From the NCBI GenBank assembly GCA_902630355.1, contig CACOUL010000017.1, positions 1-49,117 of the forward strand: 49,117 nucleotides of DNA, in the 5' to 3' direction. This document shows, in pieces, positions 7,931 to 17,800 of this stretch. Position numbers and translations under genes: made by a program. Positions within the stretch are counted from its first letter, which is position 1. Each line of letters begins with the position of its first letter. The notes under the pieces were generated by a model. That model saw nothing but the letters and a program-made list of their open reading frames with translations. It searched no databases and was not told where the DNA came from. This stretch comes from Planctomycetaceae bacterium. Lineage in GTDB: Bacteria > Planctomycetota > Planctomycetia > Pirellulales > UBA7805.

Positions 7931-9733
7931 TTAAGATGGGGATGATTGTCGCCCACTCGGTTTTTTACTGAGTACGTCGGAAAACGCGTCGGTCAATGCG
8001 TCCATGCCGATCGCACCACGGTCTCCATCGATCACCAAGTTGATCCGCACTTCACTGGTGTTGACCATTTCAACATTGATGTCAGACCCTGAAAGTGCCT
8101 GAAAGCTTCGAATGGCCACACCGGTATGACTGCGCATCCCGATACCGGCAATCGAAAGTTTGGCAACTTCAGAGCAGTAGGTCGCTTCTGCCCCGTCCAT
8201 GTCGGTCACAAGCGATTGAGCAACTTTGAATGCTGATTCTAATTGGTCACGGGGCACTGTAAAACTCAAGCTCGCCTGTCCTTCACTGCTATCGCTCTGC
8301 ACGATCATGTCGACAAAAATATTCTCCGACGCAATCTTTTCAAATACGTGTGCCGCCACCCCGGGACGATCCGGAATTTGGCTGATCGTAATGCGTCCCT
8401 GGCTTTCATCGAGGAGCACTTCATCAACCCGTAATCCCTCCATCCCAGCCAAGTCGCTTGCGACCTCTCCTTCATCGGATTCTGCAGGAGAACCTATTTC
8501 CCTCGTTTGAATATCATCGGGGGCCGTCTCAAGGGAAAATGCCTGATGGACCTGCTTCAGGGCCTCCTCCGCCCGCTCTCGATCGACGAGTACCGAGATT
8601 TTTATTTCACTCGTTGTGATCATTTGGATGTTGATGCCTGCCGCTGCAAGCGTGCGAAACATGTGATCCGCAACACCCGTTTGTTGTGCCATTCCCAAGC
8701 CCACCACCGAGACCTTCGATACGTCCTGCCGGAACTCGCAGCGACCACACCCCAATTCACCCAGTGATTTTTCGACAGCATCGCGTGCAACCTGTAAGTC
8801 ATCATCGAGAACGGTAAAGGCAATATTCGCCCTCCCATCGAGTCCGACATTTTGAACGATCATATCGACCGTAATATTCTCATCCGCAATATTTTTAAAT
8901 ATAGTCAAACTCGTACCGGGCTGATCGGGAATGTCCTTGATTGAAATGAGCGATTCATTTTTCGTAACAGCGGCACCGCCGACTGCCTGACTGGGCGATT
9001 CCGATTCCGCCACCACCAGAGACCCCGGTGAATCCGAGAAACTGTGCCGGACGTGGATTGGAACGTTGTATCGCTTGGCAAATTCCACGGATCGGCTGTG
9101 TAGTACCCCGGCCCCAAGACTTGCCAACTCGAGCATTTCGTCGTAGCTGATTTGCGAAACTTTGCGGGCATCTGACAACAGGCGAGGGTCCGTCGTATAA
9201 ACCCCATCGACATCGGTATAAATTTCGCACGCCGCTGCTTTCAATACGGCTGCTAAAGCCACCGCCGTGAGATCGCTCCCGCCGCGCCCGAGCGTGGTGA
9301 TGTTGAAGTTTTCATCGATTCCCTGAAACCCTGCCGCAATGACGATCTTATCTTCATCGAGTAATTGCCGCATTCGGTCGGTTGGGATGGACTGAATGCG
9401 GGCGCGGGTATGCGAACTATCGGTGCGGATTCCAATTTGTGCACCGGTAAGACTTACGGCCTCTCCACCAAGCGAATGAATTGCCATCGCCATCAGCGCC
9501 ACGCTGACCTGCTCTCCCGTTGAAAGCAGCATATCCATCTCGCGGGCAGGTGGTCGAGAATTGAGTTGCCGGGCCAAGTCGACGAGCATATCGGTATTTT
9601 TACCCATTGCGCTGACAACCATCACCACTTGGTTTCCCGCTTTTTGAGTCGCCAGCGCCTTTTTTGCCGCCGAAAGAATTTTTTCGCTATCCGCAACACT
9701 CGTGCCGCCGAATTTTTGAACGATGATTGCCAT
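7931..9733 (-). CDS. lysC: Aspartate kinase with four ACT domains
   Basis: Phosphorylates aspartate, the first step towards lysine, threonine and methionine. The kinase domain (about 1-245) opens with VQKFGGTSVADSEKI and contains TTLGRGGSDLTAVALAA and EIYTDVDGVYTTDPR. The usual C-terminal ACT pair (about 262-405, with ISIKDIPDQPG and VVGLGM) is followed by a second, similar pair (about 440-590, with ITISQIPDRPG and IAGIGM). That gives 600 aa against about 400-450 in most bacteria. It is the last gene of the minus-strand order hom, putative homoserine kinase, lysC, 79 nt after the middle gene. A duplicated regulatory module suggests allosteric control by more than one end product, which is inferred, not shown. 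Confidence 0.94.
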   Translation of the reverse strand: MAIIVQKFGGTSVADSEKILSAAKKALATQKAGNQVVMVVSAMGKNTDMLVDLARQLNSRPPAREMDMLLSTGEQVSVALMAMAIHSLGGEAVSLTGAQIGIRTDSSHTRARIQSIPTDRMRQLLDEDKIVIAAGFQGIDENFNITTLGRGGSDLTAVALAAVLKAAACEIYTDVDGVYTTDPRLLSDARKVSQISYDEMLELASLGAGVLHSRSVEFAKRYNVPIHVRHSFSDSPGSLVVAESESPSQAVGGAAVTKNESLISIKDIPDQPGTSLTIFKNIADENITVDMIVQNVGLDGRANIAFTVLDDDLQVARDAVEKSLGELGCGRCEFRQDVSKVSVVGLGMAQQTGVADHMFRTLAAAGINIQMITTSEIKISVLVDRERAEEALKQVHQAFSLETAPDDIQTREIGSPAESDEGEVASDLAGMEGLRVDEVLLDESQGRITISQIPDRPGVAAHVFEKIASENIFVDMIVQSDSSEGQASLSFTVPRDQLESAFKVAQSLVTDMDGAEATYCSEVAKLSIAGIGMRSHTGVAIRSFQALSGSDINVEMVNTSEVRINLVIDGDRGAIGMDALTDAFSDVLSKKPSGRQSSPS

Positions 9734-9812
9734 GACTTTTGAACATTACCTATCTATTTTATTGACTATCAACACGTGAGGACTCAGATGTGAGATTATC
9801 CCTTTTTGTAAA

Positions 9813-11012
9813 TTAACCGATGAAATATGACATGAGCAGATGCCCATCCGGATAGTTGTGTGTGGAAGACTCCGCGTTTGCCTCATCATATGCCTGACTT
9901 CCATCGACCGGTACTCCACTCCCGGCGAGTACGAAAGGAACCCACCCGTGACTGTGGGTTTTTGTCCGGACGGGCGTCGGATGGTCGGGACAGACCAAAA
10001 TGCGAAAATTATCGCCGCCGTTCAAGGCCTCACTCAGAGGTGTTACAACTTTTTGGTCAATTTGCTCTATTGCCTCAATTTTTCTCTGCAGAGAACCTTC
10101 ATGCGATGCCTCATCCGGGGCCTCAATATGGACGCATACCAGGTCATGCGTCTCCAACGCGTTGACCGCCGCGCGTCCTTTCGCGCCATAATCGGTATCG
10201 GTGTAACCGGTCGCCCCCGGGACGGTGATGTTTTCCCAGCCGATAAGGTTCGCCAGGCCACGCAAAAGGTCGACCGCAGTTATCATCGTTCCCCGCACAC
10301 CATACTTTGTGGCAAAAGAATCGAGCTGTGGTCTCCGGCCTTGTCCCCACAACCAGATATTGGTCGCCGGGCGATGACCTTCTCGAACTCGGGAAACATT
10401 GATTGGGTGATTCGCGAAGATTTCAACACTCTCCCGCATCCATTGGTTTAAGCAATCGCTTCCCGGGCCTCTTGGGTAATGATCGACAACATGCTGGTCC
10501 GTCAGGTCGTGGGGCGGAATGGTTCGCGTATCGGCACTGAAAGGCCACTGTTGCTGTCCATCGCGACAAATCAGTAAGTTGCGATAACTGACCCCAGGAA
10601 CCCACTCGATGTTTTCGTTGTCGATGGTTCTCGCCAAAGTGTTCAACAATTCCGCCGCTTCTTGCGTGGAAATGTGATCTGCCGTGAAATCATGCATAAT
10701 CTGGTTTTCAATGGTGACCAGATTACAGCGCACGGCCCAGTCGCCGTCGTTGAGTTCGATTCCCTGAGCGGCTGCCTCAATCGGTGCCCTCCCCGTGAAG
10801 GCGGCATTCGGGTCATAACCGAGTAAACTCATATTGGCTACGGCTGAACCTGCCGGCAAATGTGAGGGCACATAATTAGCACGGCCAACGATGCCTGACT
10901 GTGCAATTGCGTCAAGTGCCGGAGTGCGGGCGGTCGCCAACGGCGTTTTTCCGTTGAGCGTTTCTTGAGGCTCATCCGCTGCCCCGTCGGGAATGACAAT
11001 GACATATTTCAT
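9813..11012 (-). CDS. ApgM-like alkaline-phosphatase superfamily protein, putative homoserine kinase
   Basis: A 399-aa member of the archaeal-type cofactor-independent phosphoglycerate mutase family. The N-terminal metal site is VIPDGAADEP (Asp9), the nucleophile region is LPAGSAVANMSLLGYDP (Ser56), and late metal ligands lie in CPDHPTPVRTKTHSHGW. A subgroup of this family (TIGR02535) was proposed to be a homoserine kinase because it occurs beside homoserine dehydrogenase in genomes lacking thrB. Here it sits exactly between hom (46 nt upstream) and lysC (79 nt downstream). A glycolytic mutase is the alternative. The residue after the nucleophile is Ala in GSA, where I recall Asp (GSD) as usual in the family. 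Confidence 0.75.
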   Translation of the reverse strand: MKYVIVIPDGAADEPQETLNGKTPLATARTPALDAIAQSGIVGRANYVPSHLPAGSAVANMSLLGYDPNAAFTGRAPIEAAAQGIELNDGDWAVRCNLVTIENQIMHDFTADHISTQEAAELLNTLARTIDNENIEWVPGVSYRNLLICRDGQQQWPFSADTRTIPPHDLTDQHVVDHYPRGPGSDCLNQWMRESVEIFANHPINVSRVREGHRPATNIWLWGQGRRPQLDSFATKYGVRGTMITAVDLLRGLANLIGWENITVPGATGYTDTDYGAKGRAAVNALETHDLVCVHIEAPDEASHEGSLQRKIEAIEQIDQKVVTPLSEALNGGDNFRILVCPDHPTPVRTKTHSHGWVPFVLAGSGVPVDGSQAYDEANAESSTHNYPDGHLLMSYFIG

Positions 11013-11058
11013 GAATCTTTTCGTCTATGCCTGTCTGCCGGTGGGAACCTGAGGGATG

Positions 11059-12381
11059 TTAGTCGAGAATTCGTAACCGCATCGCGGGTTCGTGGACCAT
11101 CTCCAATTGATGGATTTCCGCCAACGCTCGGTCGGCCGCGCCGACGGTTGTTTGATGCGTCATAATAATCAAAGGTATCCGATCAGAAGGACCTTCATGT
11201 TGTTCGTGTTGAATAAACGAAGCGATCGAAATATCTTGTTTGCTTAACGCTCCCGTGATATCAGCAAGGACCCCCGGATGATCCTGAACTGTGAACCGGA
11301 GATAGTACCGTGTGGCCGCGGTCGCCGAAGGCTTTGGCAATACCCTGGCAGGTCTCTCCGACCAGAGTTGGAGCGTGCGAAAAGTGATCGCCGTTCTTCC
11401 GACCACGCTATCGATCAGGTCGGCCACGACGGCCGAAGCGGTAGGCATTCTTCCAGCGCCCATACCATGAAACCAGACCCTTCCTACAGCATCTCCCACC
11501 AAACGGATGGCATTGTAAGCACCACCCACCTCGGCCAGAGGAGAATCCCGGCGAACCAATTGCGTGCCTACATGCAATTCAAGTTCATCTCCTTCAAGGC
11601 GTGCGACTGCCAACGATTTTAAACGATAACCGAGTTCGCCCGCAAAACGTAAATCAGTGGGACTAAGTGACTCGATTCCCTGCCGAGAAATATCTTTCCA
11701 GTGGACGCGAGCACCGAATGCGAGATGAGAGAGTATCGCTAGTTTTTGTGCAGCGTCACTGCCATCGACATCCATGGTCGGATCGGCTTCCGCATACCCG
11801 CGCCGCTGAGCTTCTTCGACTGCTTCATGGTATGAAATTCCCTGCTCCTCCATCTGCGAAATAATAAAGTTGCAGGTTCCATTTAAAATTCCATGGATCG
11901 ATTCAATCCGATTCGCGGAGAGGCACTGGCCAATATTCGTTACGATAGGAATCCCGCCGGCCACCGCCGCATCAAAAGCAATCGAGCGACCCAGTTCCCG
12001 CGCGCGATCAAAAAGTTCTGCACCATATTCAGCGAGAAGCGCCTTGTTTGCGGTGACCACGTCTTTTCCACTCTCAAGCAACTGAATCATAATGCTTCGA
12101 GCGGCCTCGACTCCTCCGACCAATTGGACCACGCACTCAATCTCGTCGTTGTCGGTGACTTCTTCCAGCCGGTCGGTGAGTACACCCTCCGGAAGCTCGA
12201 CATCCCGCGGCTTATTCAGATCGCGGACGACTGCCTTCTCGAGCCAAATGCTCCGTCCAGCATGCCGCGTGGTACGTTCACCGTGGTCTAGGAGTAATCG
12301 GGCGACACCTGTCCCTACGGTGCCTAGACCAACAATCGCTACTTTTGTTTTTTCCATTCGCTTGATGCTTTCGGGAGCCAT
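11059..12381 (-). CDS. hom: Homoserine dehydrogenase
   Basis: Reduces aspartate semialdehyde to homoserine for threonine and methionine synthesis. The 440-aa protein has an N-terminal Rossmann motif VAIVGLGTVGTGVARLL, the family signature in GILNGTCNFI, the catalytic-domain stretch GYAEADPTMDVDGSDAAQK, and a C-terminal ACT domain starting near YLRFTVQDHPGVLADITG. The start could also be the second Met (12357), which gives the more usual opening MEKTKVAIVG. It is the first gene of the hom, homoserine kinase-like, lysC operon. A promoter-like element lies at 12404-12433. No threonine synthase gene is in the window. Confidence 0.93.
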   Translation of the reverse strand: MAPESIKRMEKTKVAIVGLGTVGTGVARLLLDHGERTTRHAGRSIWLEKAVVRDLNKPRDVELPEGVLTDRLEEVTDNDEIECVVQLVGGVEAARSIMIQLLESGKDVVTANKALLAEYGAELFDRARELGRSIAFDAAVAGGIPIVTNIGQCLSANRIESIHGILNGTCNFIISQMEEQGISYHEAVEEAQRRGYAEADPTMDVDGSDAAQKLAILSHLAFGARVHWKDISRQGIESLSPTDLRFAGELGYRLKSLAVARLEGDELELHVGTQLVRRDSPLAEVGGAYNAIRLVGDAVGRVWFHGMGAGRMPTASAVVADLIDSVVGRTAITFRTLQLWSERPARVLPKPSATAATRYYLRFTVQDHPGVLADITGALSKQDISIASFIQHEQHEGPSDRIPLIIMTHQTTVGAADRALAEIHQLEMVHEPAMRLRILD

Positions 12382-12403
12382 TCACTGCAGAAATCAGCCA
12401 TCC

Positions 12404-12433
12404 ATCCTAAAGTTGCCTCGCTTACGTCGTCAA
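12404..12433 (-). promoter_or_regulatory. Promoter candidate for the hom operon
   Basis: On the minus strand TTGACG (12433-12428) is followed after 18 nt by TAGGAT (12409-12404). These match five and four of six consensus positions. Transcription would start near 12397, leaving a very short leader before the hom start at 12381, or about 40 nt before the alternative start at 12357. Confidence 0.45.
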
Positions 12434-12538
12434 GCGATGAATACCCGCCCGCATTGCTCCGCTGAAGCGGCCAACGTACATTGGGAGCTACCCTAATGTT
12501 TCGATTGTGGTTAACAATATTTTGGAAGGCGCGCGACG

Positions 12539-13597
12539 ATGGAAGACAGTGCTCTCACGTTTTTTAAAGCTATTTTGGAAACCCCCAGCCCTTCCGGATA
12601 TGAACAACCGGTGCAGCGGGTCGTTCGCGATTACGTGGGATCGTTCGCCGATGAAATACGCAGTGATTCGCATGGTAATCTGATCGCGGTAAAAAACCCG
12701 CAAAACCCGCTTCGCGTCATGTATGCGGGCCACTGCGATCAAATTGGCCTGATCGTGCAATTTATTGATGACCATGGGTTTCTCTATATCCAACCCATCG
12801 GCGGCTGGGATCCGCAACAACTGATTGGCCAACGACTCACCATTTGGACTGCGTCTGGTCCGGTGAAAGGGGTTGTTGCGCGGAAACCGATCCACTTACT
12901 GACAGAAGAAGAAAGAAAACAGGTTCCAAAAATAAAGGACCTTTGGATTGACATTGGTGCGGCGAGTCGTGATGAGGCGGCAGAGCGCGTGCGTATTGGC
13001 GATCCGGTCACTTTTCAGCTCTCGTTCGAGATGATTTCAGACGACTTTGCCAATTCCCCGGGTATGGATGATAAAACGGGACTATGGGTAGTCATGGAGG
13101 CCCTAAGGCGCGCCTCCAAGGAATCGTTGTCGTGCGCTTTGCATTCGGTATCGACGGTCCAGGAAGAAATTGGGTTACGGGGTGCGAGAACCAGTGCCTA
13201 CGGTATCGACCCTCAGGTCGGCATTGCCGTTGATGTGACCCATGCGACCGATTGCCCGACGGTCGATAAAAAAACGGAGGGCGATGTTAAATTAGGGGGA
13301 GGTCCGGTGATTACTAGAGGGCCGAACTGTAATCCATTGGTGGTCGAGCGTCTGATCGCTGTAGCCGAACAAAAGGGTATTGATTACCAACTTGCCGCCA
13401 TTGGCAGAGCGACGCCGACGGATGCCAACTCACTGCAGGTCACCCGAAGCGGTGTGGCCACCGGGCTGGTGAGTATCCCGAACCGTTACATGCACAGCGC
13501 GGTGGAGACCATCTCGCTTGCCGATCTCGATCAGACCGCTGACTTGTTGGCGGGCTTCGCACTTTCGCTTAGGCAAGATGAGACCTTTGAGCCGTAA
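12539..13597 (+). CDS. M42-family aminopeptidase (glutamyl aminopeptidase/FrvX type)
   Basis: A 352-aa dinuclear zinc aminopeptidase, cytosolic and probably forming large oligomers as family members do. The expected ligands and catalytic residues are visible: His65 in YAGHCDQIGL, Asp177 in PGMDDKTGLW, the Glu pair 209-210 in VQEEIGLRG, Asp232 in AVDVTHATD, and His319 in RYMHSAVETI. There is no signal peptide. It is divergent from hom with 157 nt between. That interval contains a small CCGCT/AGCGG inverted repeat and no clear forward promoter. Likely a housekeeping peptidase that trims peptides. The exact substrate preference cannot be read from sequence. Confidence 0.9.
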   Translation: MEDSALTFFKAILETPSPSGYEQPVQRVVRDYVGSFADEIRSDSHGNLIAVKNPQNPLRVMYAGHCDQIGLIVQFIDDHGFLYIQPIGGWDPQQLIGQRLTIWTASGPVKGVVARKPIHLLTEEERKQVPKIKDLWIDIGAASRDEAAERVRIGDPVTFQLSFEMISDDFANSPGMDDKTGLWVVMEALRRASKESLSCALHSVSTVQEEIGLRGARTSAYGIDPQVGIAVDVTHATDCPTVDKKTEGDVKLGGGPVITRGPNCNPLVVERLIAVAEQKGIDYQLAAIGRATPTDANSLQVTRSGVATGLVSIPNRYMHSAVETISLADLDQTADLLAGFALSLRQDETFEP

Positions 13598-13732
13598 GAA
13601 CCCCTGAGCCGCCCAAAGCTGCCATAATGGCACATTGAGGCTGATTTGACCTTGGGTACTCGTTTGTCCGCTGGAGCGACAATTATTCCGAAGTGCCTCA
13701 AATAATGCGACTTAGGATCTTTTTGGTCCACT

Positions 13733-13748
13733 TGGCACCACTCTTGCA
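13733..13748 (+). promoter_or_regulatory. Sigma54 (-24/-12) promoter of the groEL operon
   Basis: TGGCAC (13733-13738), five bases, then TTGCA (13744-13748) reproduces the RpoN consensus TGGCAC-N5-TTGC, with GG and GC exactly 12 bp apart. The predicted start is near 13759, giving a leader of about 90 nt before the groEL1 GTG. No sigma70 pair with acceptable spacing and no CIRCE inverted repeat was seen in the same 250-nt interval. Confidence 0.72.
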
Positions 13749-13786
13749 TTATTAGTGAGGTCTACGCGTCTATACCTGCCAAAAAG

Positions 13787-13805
13787 GCGGGCCTGACGGG
13801 CCCGC
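13787..13805 (+). promoter_or_regulatory. GC hairpin in the groEL1 5' leader
   Basis: GCGGGCC (13787-13793) pairs perfectly with GGCCCGC (13799-13805) around a 5-nt loop, about 28 nt after the predicted sigma54 start. No T run follows, so it is not a standard terminator. It could protect the 5' end of the mRNA or take part in regulation. Confidence 0.5.
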
Positions 13806-13833
13806 TTCCCTGCATATTTACACTTTTTCCGTT

Positions 13834-13840
13834 GAGGAGG
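13834..13840 (+). promoter_or_regulatory. Strong ribosome binding site that fixes the groEL1 start
   Basis: GAGGAGG lies 9 nt before a GTG at 13850, whose translation begins [13 protein letters not shown] as GroEL proteins do. The longest open frame begins upstream at a TTG inside this Shine-Dalgarno sequence and would encode it as Arg-Arg, so that earlier start is rejected. Confidence 0.85.
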
Positions 13841-13849
13841 AAATCGATC

Positions 13850-15559
<1,710 letters not shown>

Positions 15560-15636
15560 TCCATTTGTCGTGAAATTCCAGAGTATGGTGAATACTTTTT
15601 AAACAATAAAAAAACAATAACGACCGGAGAGAATTC

Positions 15637-15936
15637 ATGGGAAACGAAAAACTGAAGCCACTCGATGATCGTGTGGTCGTTGAGTTGGTTGATGCAGAAG
15701 AAACCACAGCAGGAGGCATTGTCTTACCCGATTCAGCGCAGGAAAAGCCACAACTGGGAACCGTCGTGGCGGTAGGTCCCGGTCGGCTGCTCGATAGTGG
15801 AAATCGAGGTGAGCTCTCGGTCGCCATCGGCGACAAAGTTTATTTTGGTAAATATGGCGGTGTCGATCAGGAACTCAATGGTCGCGAAGTAAAAATTCTG
15901 CGTGAAAGCGACATCCTGGCAAAGGTCGTCGACTAA
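15637..15936 (+). CDS. groES: Co-chaperonin GroES
   Basis: A 99-aa lid of the chaperonin cage. It shows [28 protein letters not shown] at the N-terminus, where the mobile loop that contacts GroEL is located, and [11 protein letters not shown] and [13 protein letters not shown] further on. GGAGAG sits just upstream of the ATG. It lies 77 nt after groEL1 and 57 nt before groEL2, so a single GroES gene is placed between the two chaperonins, unlike the usual groES-groEL order. Confidence 0.97.
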   Translation: MGNEKLKPLDDRVVVELVDAEETTAGGIVLPDSAQEKPQLGTVVAVGPGRLLDSGNRGELSVAIGDKVYFGKYGGVDQELNGREVKILRESDILAKVVD

Positions 15937-15993
15937 TCTCATCGTCTCTGTCATACCAGTTGTAATACAAGTTTTTAAAAAGGAACTTTTGTC

Positions 15994-17613
15994 GTGGCTA
16001 AACAATTGATGTTTGAAGATCAGGCTCGAGCGAAGATGCTCGACGGCGTAGAAAAATTAGCCGATGCGGTAGCAGTCACGATGGGACCTACCGGAAAAAA
16101 CGTAGTGATCGATAAATCTTTTGGTGGTCCGACGGTCACAAAAGATGGAGTCACAGTAAGTAAAGAGGTCGAACTGGAAGACCCGTTTGAAAATATGGGT
16201 GCCAAGTTGGTGAATGAGGTGGCAAGTAAAACATCTGATTTGGCGGGCGACGGTACCACCACCGCTACTGTTCTGGCTCGTGCCATCTTTAAAGAGGGCC
16301 GTCGCAATGTTGTTGCGGGCAGTAATCCTATGGCAGTGCGCCGCGGTATCGAAGCTGCGGTCGGCGCCGCAGTCGATAAACTGCGGGAACTCTCTCGTCC
16401 GGTCGACAGCAAGCAGGATGTCGCGAACGTGGGCGCCATTAGCGCCAATAACGATATGACGATCGGAAATCTTCTCGCCGATGCACTCCATAAGGTAGGG
16501 CAAGACGGGGTGATTACCGTCGAAGAGGGAAAGACGGCGGAAACCACCGTGGAGTATGTGGATGGAATGCAATTCGATAAGGGATTTGTGTCTCCTTACT
16601 TTATTACCCGACCTGCCGAACGGGACTGTTTGTTAGAAGACGCACTGATTCTCATTTTTGAGAAAAAAATCAGCAACCTTCGCGAATTGGTTCCTGTGCT
16701 TGAAAAGGTGGCGCAGTCAGGAAAGCCATTGTTGATTATTGCAGAGGACGTCGAGGGTGAGGCGCTGGCGGCACTGGTGGTCAATAAACTGCGGGGTATT
16801 CTTAATGTTTGTGCCGTGAAAGCCCCCGGGTTTGGGGATCGTCGCAAGGCAATGCTGAGTGATATCTCCACCCTCACAGGTGGAACGATGATCAGCGAAG
16901 ATTTGGGTCTGAAATTAGAAAATCTTGAATTGGAGCAACTGGGTTCAGCCAAACAGATTACCGTCGACAAAAATAACACGACGATTGTCCGCGGGGCCGG
17001 AAAACAGGAAGAGGTGAGTAAGCGGATTGCACAACTGCGCAATCAGATCGAAGCCTCCGACAGCGACTACGATCGTGAAAAATTGCAAGAGCGGATGGCA
17101 AAATTAACTGGTGGAGTCGCAGTCATCTCAGTGGGTGCAGGCACCGAAACCGAAATGAAGCAGAAAAAGGCCAGGGTAGAAGACGCGTTGCACGCGACTC
17201 GAGCTGCCGTCGAAGAGGGTATTCTTCCGGGAGGTGGAGTCGCCCTGCTGCGGTGCACCGAATCTGTTCAAGCGGTTCGGAGTAAGGTAAAAGGCGATGA
17301 AAAGATTGGAGTCGATATCGTGCTGGGTGCTTTGTCGGCCCCATTGCGGCAAATTGCCGATAATGGAGGAATCGATGGATCTGTGGTGGTTGACGAGGTG
17401 TTACAGCAATCGGTCAACTCGGGCTATGATGCCAAGTCGGGTGAGTATACCGACATGTTCAAAGCAGGGATTACCGATCCGGTAAAGGTTGTGCGAACTG
17501 CGTTGGCAAACGCTGCCAGTATTTCGGCTTTAATGCTGACGACCGAAGCGCTCGTCACCAACTTTGATCAGGAGGACGAAGACAAGAAGCGCGTCCAGGG
17601 TGCGATTGCCTAG
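15994..17613 (+). CDS. groEL: Chaperonin GroEL, copy 2, without Gly-Gly-Met tail
   Basis: A second 60-kDa chaperonin, 539 aa, GTG start with AAGGA (15980-15984) as ribosome binding site. The ATP site [17 protein letters not shown], the apical stretch [15 protein letters not shown] and the region [24 protein letters not shown] are canonical, closer to Escherichia coli GroEL than copy 1 is. The C-terminus is charged ([15 protein letters not shown]) and lacks a Gly-Gly-Met tail altogether. The two copies therefore differ in cavity lining as well as sequence, suggesting divided client sets. That division is inference. Confidence 0.97.
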   Translation: MAKQLMFEDQARAKMLDGVEKLADAVAVTMGPTGKNVVIDKSFGGPTVTKDGVTVSKEVELEDPFENMGAKLVNEVASKTSDLAGDGTTTATVLARAIFKEGRRNVVAGSNPMAVRRGIEAAVGAAVDKLRELSRPVDSKQDVANVGAISANNDMTIGNLLADALHKVGQDGVITVEEGKTAETTVEYVDGMQFDKGFVSPYFITRPAERDCLLEDALILIFEKKISNLRELVPVLEKVAQSGKPLLIIAEDVEGEALAALVVNKLRGILNVCAVKAPGFGDRRKAMLSDISTLTGGTMISEDLGLKLENLELEQLGSAKQITVDKNNTTIVRGAGKQEEVSKRIAQLRNQIEASDSDYDREKLQERMAKLTGGVAVISVGAGTETEMKQKKARVEDALHATRAAVEEGILPGGGVALLRCTESVQAVRSKVKGDEKIGVDIVLGALSAPLRQIADNGGIDGSVVVDEVLQQSVNSGYDAKSGEYTDMFKAGITDPVKVVRTALANAASISALMLTTEALVTNFDQEDEDKKRVQGAIA

Positions 17614-17680
17614 TCGACTGAAGGCAAGCGAATCGCGTCGAAGTGGTGAGCACCCAGGCGTGACTGTCCGATCGTAAACC

Positions 17681-17712
17681 AGGGCCATTTCTGCGTTGCC
17701 GGAAGTGGCCCT
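17681..17712 (+). terminator. Hairpin after groEL2, possible terminator
   Basis: AGGGCCATTT (17681-17690) and AAGTGGCCCT (17703-17712) can form a 10-position stem with one mismatch around a 12-nt loop, 68 nt after the groEL2 stop. No T run follows, so it would be Rho-dependent or a 3'-end stabiliser at best. Confidence 0.35.
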
Positions 17713-17788
17713 GCCTGTAGGCGAGACGCCGGTTTAAACCTTCTGGTTCCTGATGGGATTGGCATAGGAACGCATTTGAGCAACCGCA

Positions 17789-17794
17789 TATAAT
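17789..17794 (+). promoter_or_regulatory. Perfect -10 hexamer immediately before dnaJ
   Basis: TATAAT ends 6 nt before the dnaJ ATG at 17801. If it is used, transcription would start at or next to the A of the start codon and give a leaderless mRNA. No good -35 hexamer exists at 16-18 nt, which weakens the case. Confidence 0.35.
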
Positions 17795-17800
17795 GTTGGT

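Noticed and set aside
9840-10451. 203-aa plus-strand frame over the ApgM-like gene
   Set aside because: It overlaps a well-supported gene on the other strand and shows no domain signature.
13832-13849. TTG at 13832 as the groEL1 start
   Set aside because: It would translate the GAGGAGG ribosome site as Arg-Arg. The GTG at 13850 gives the canonical MAKK opening.
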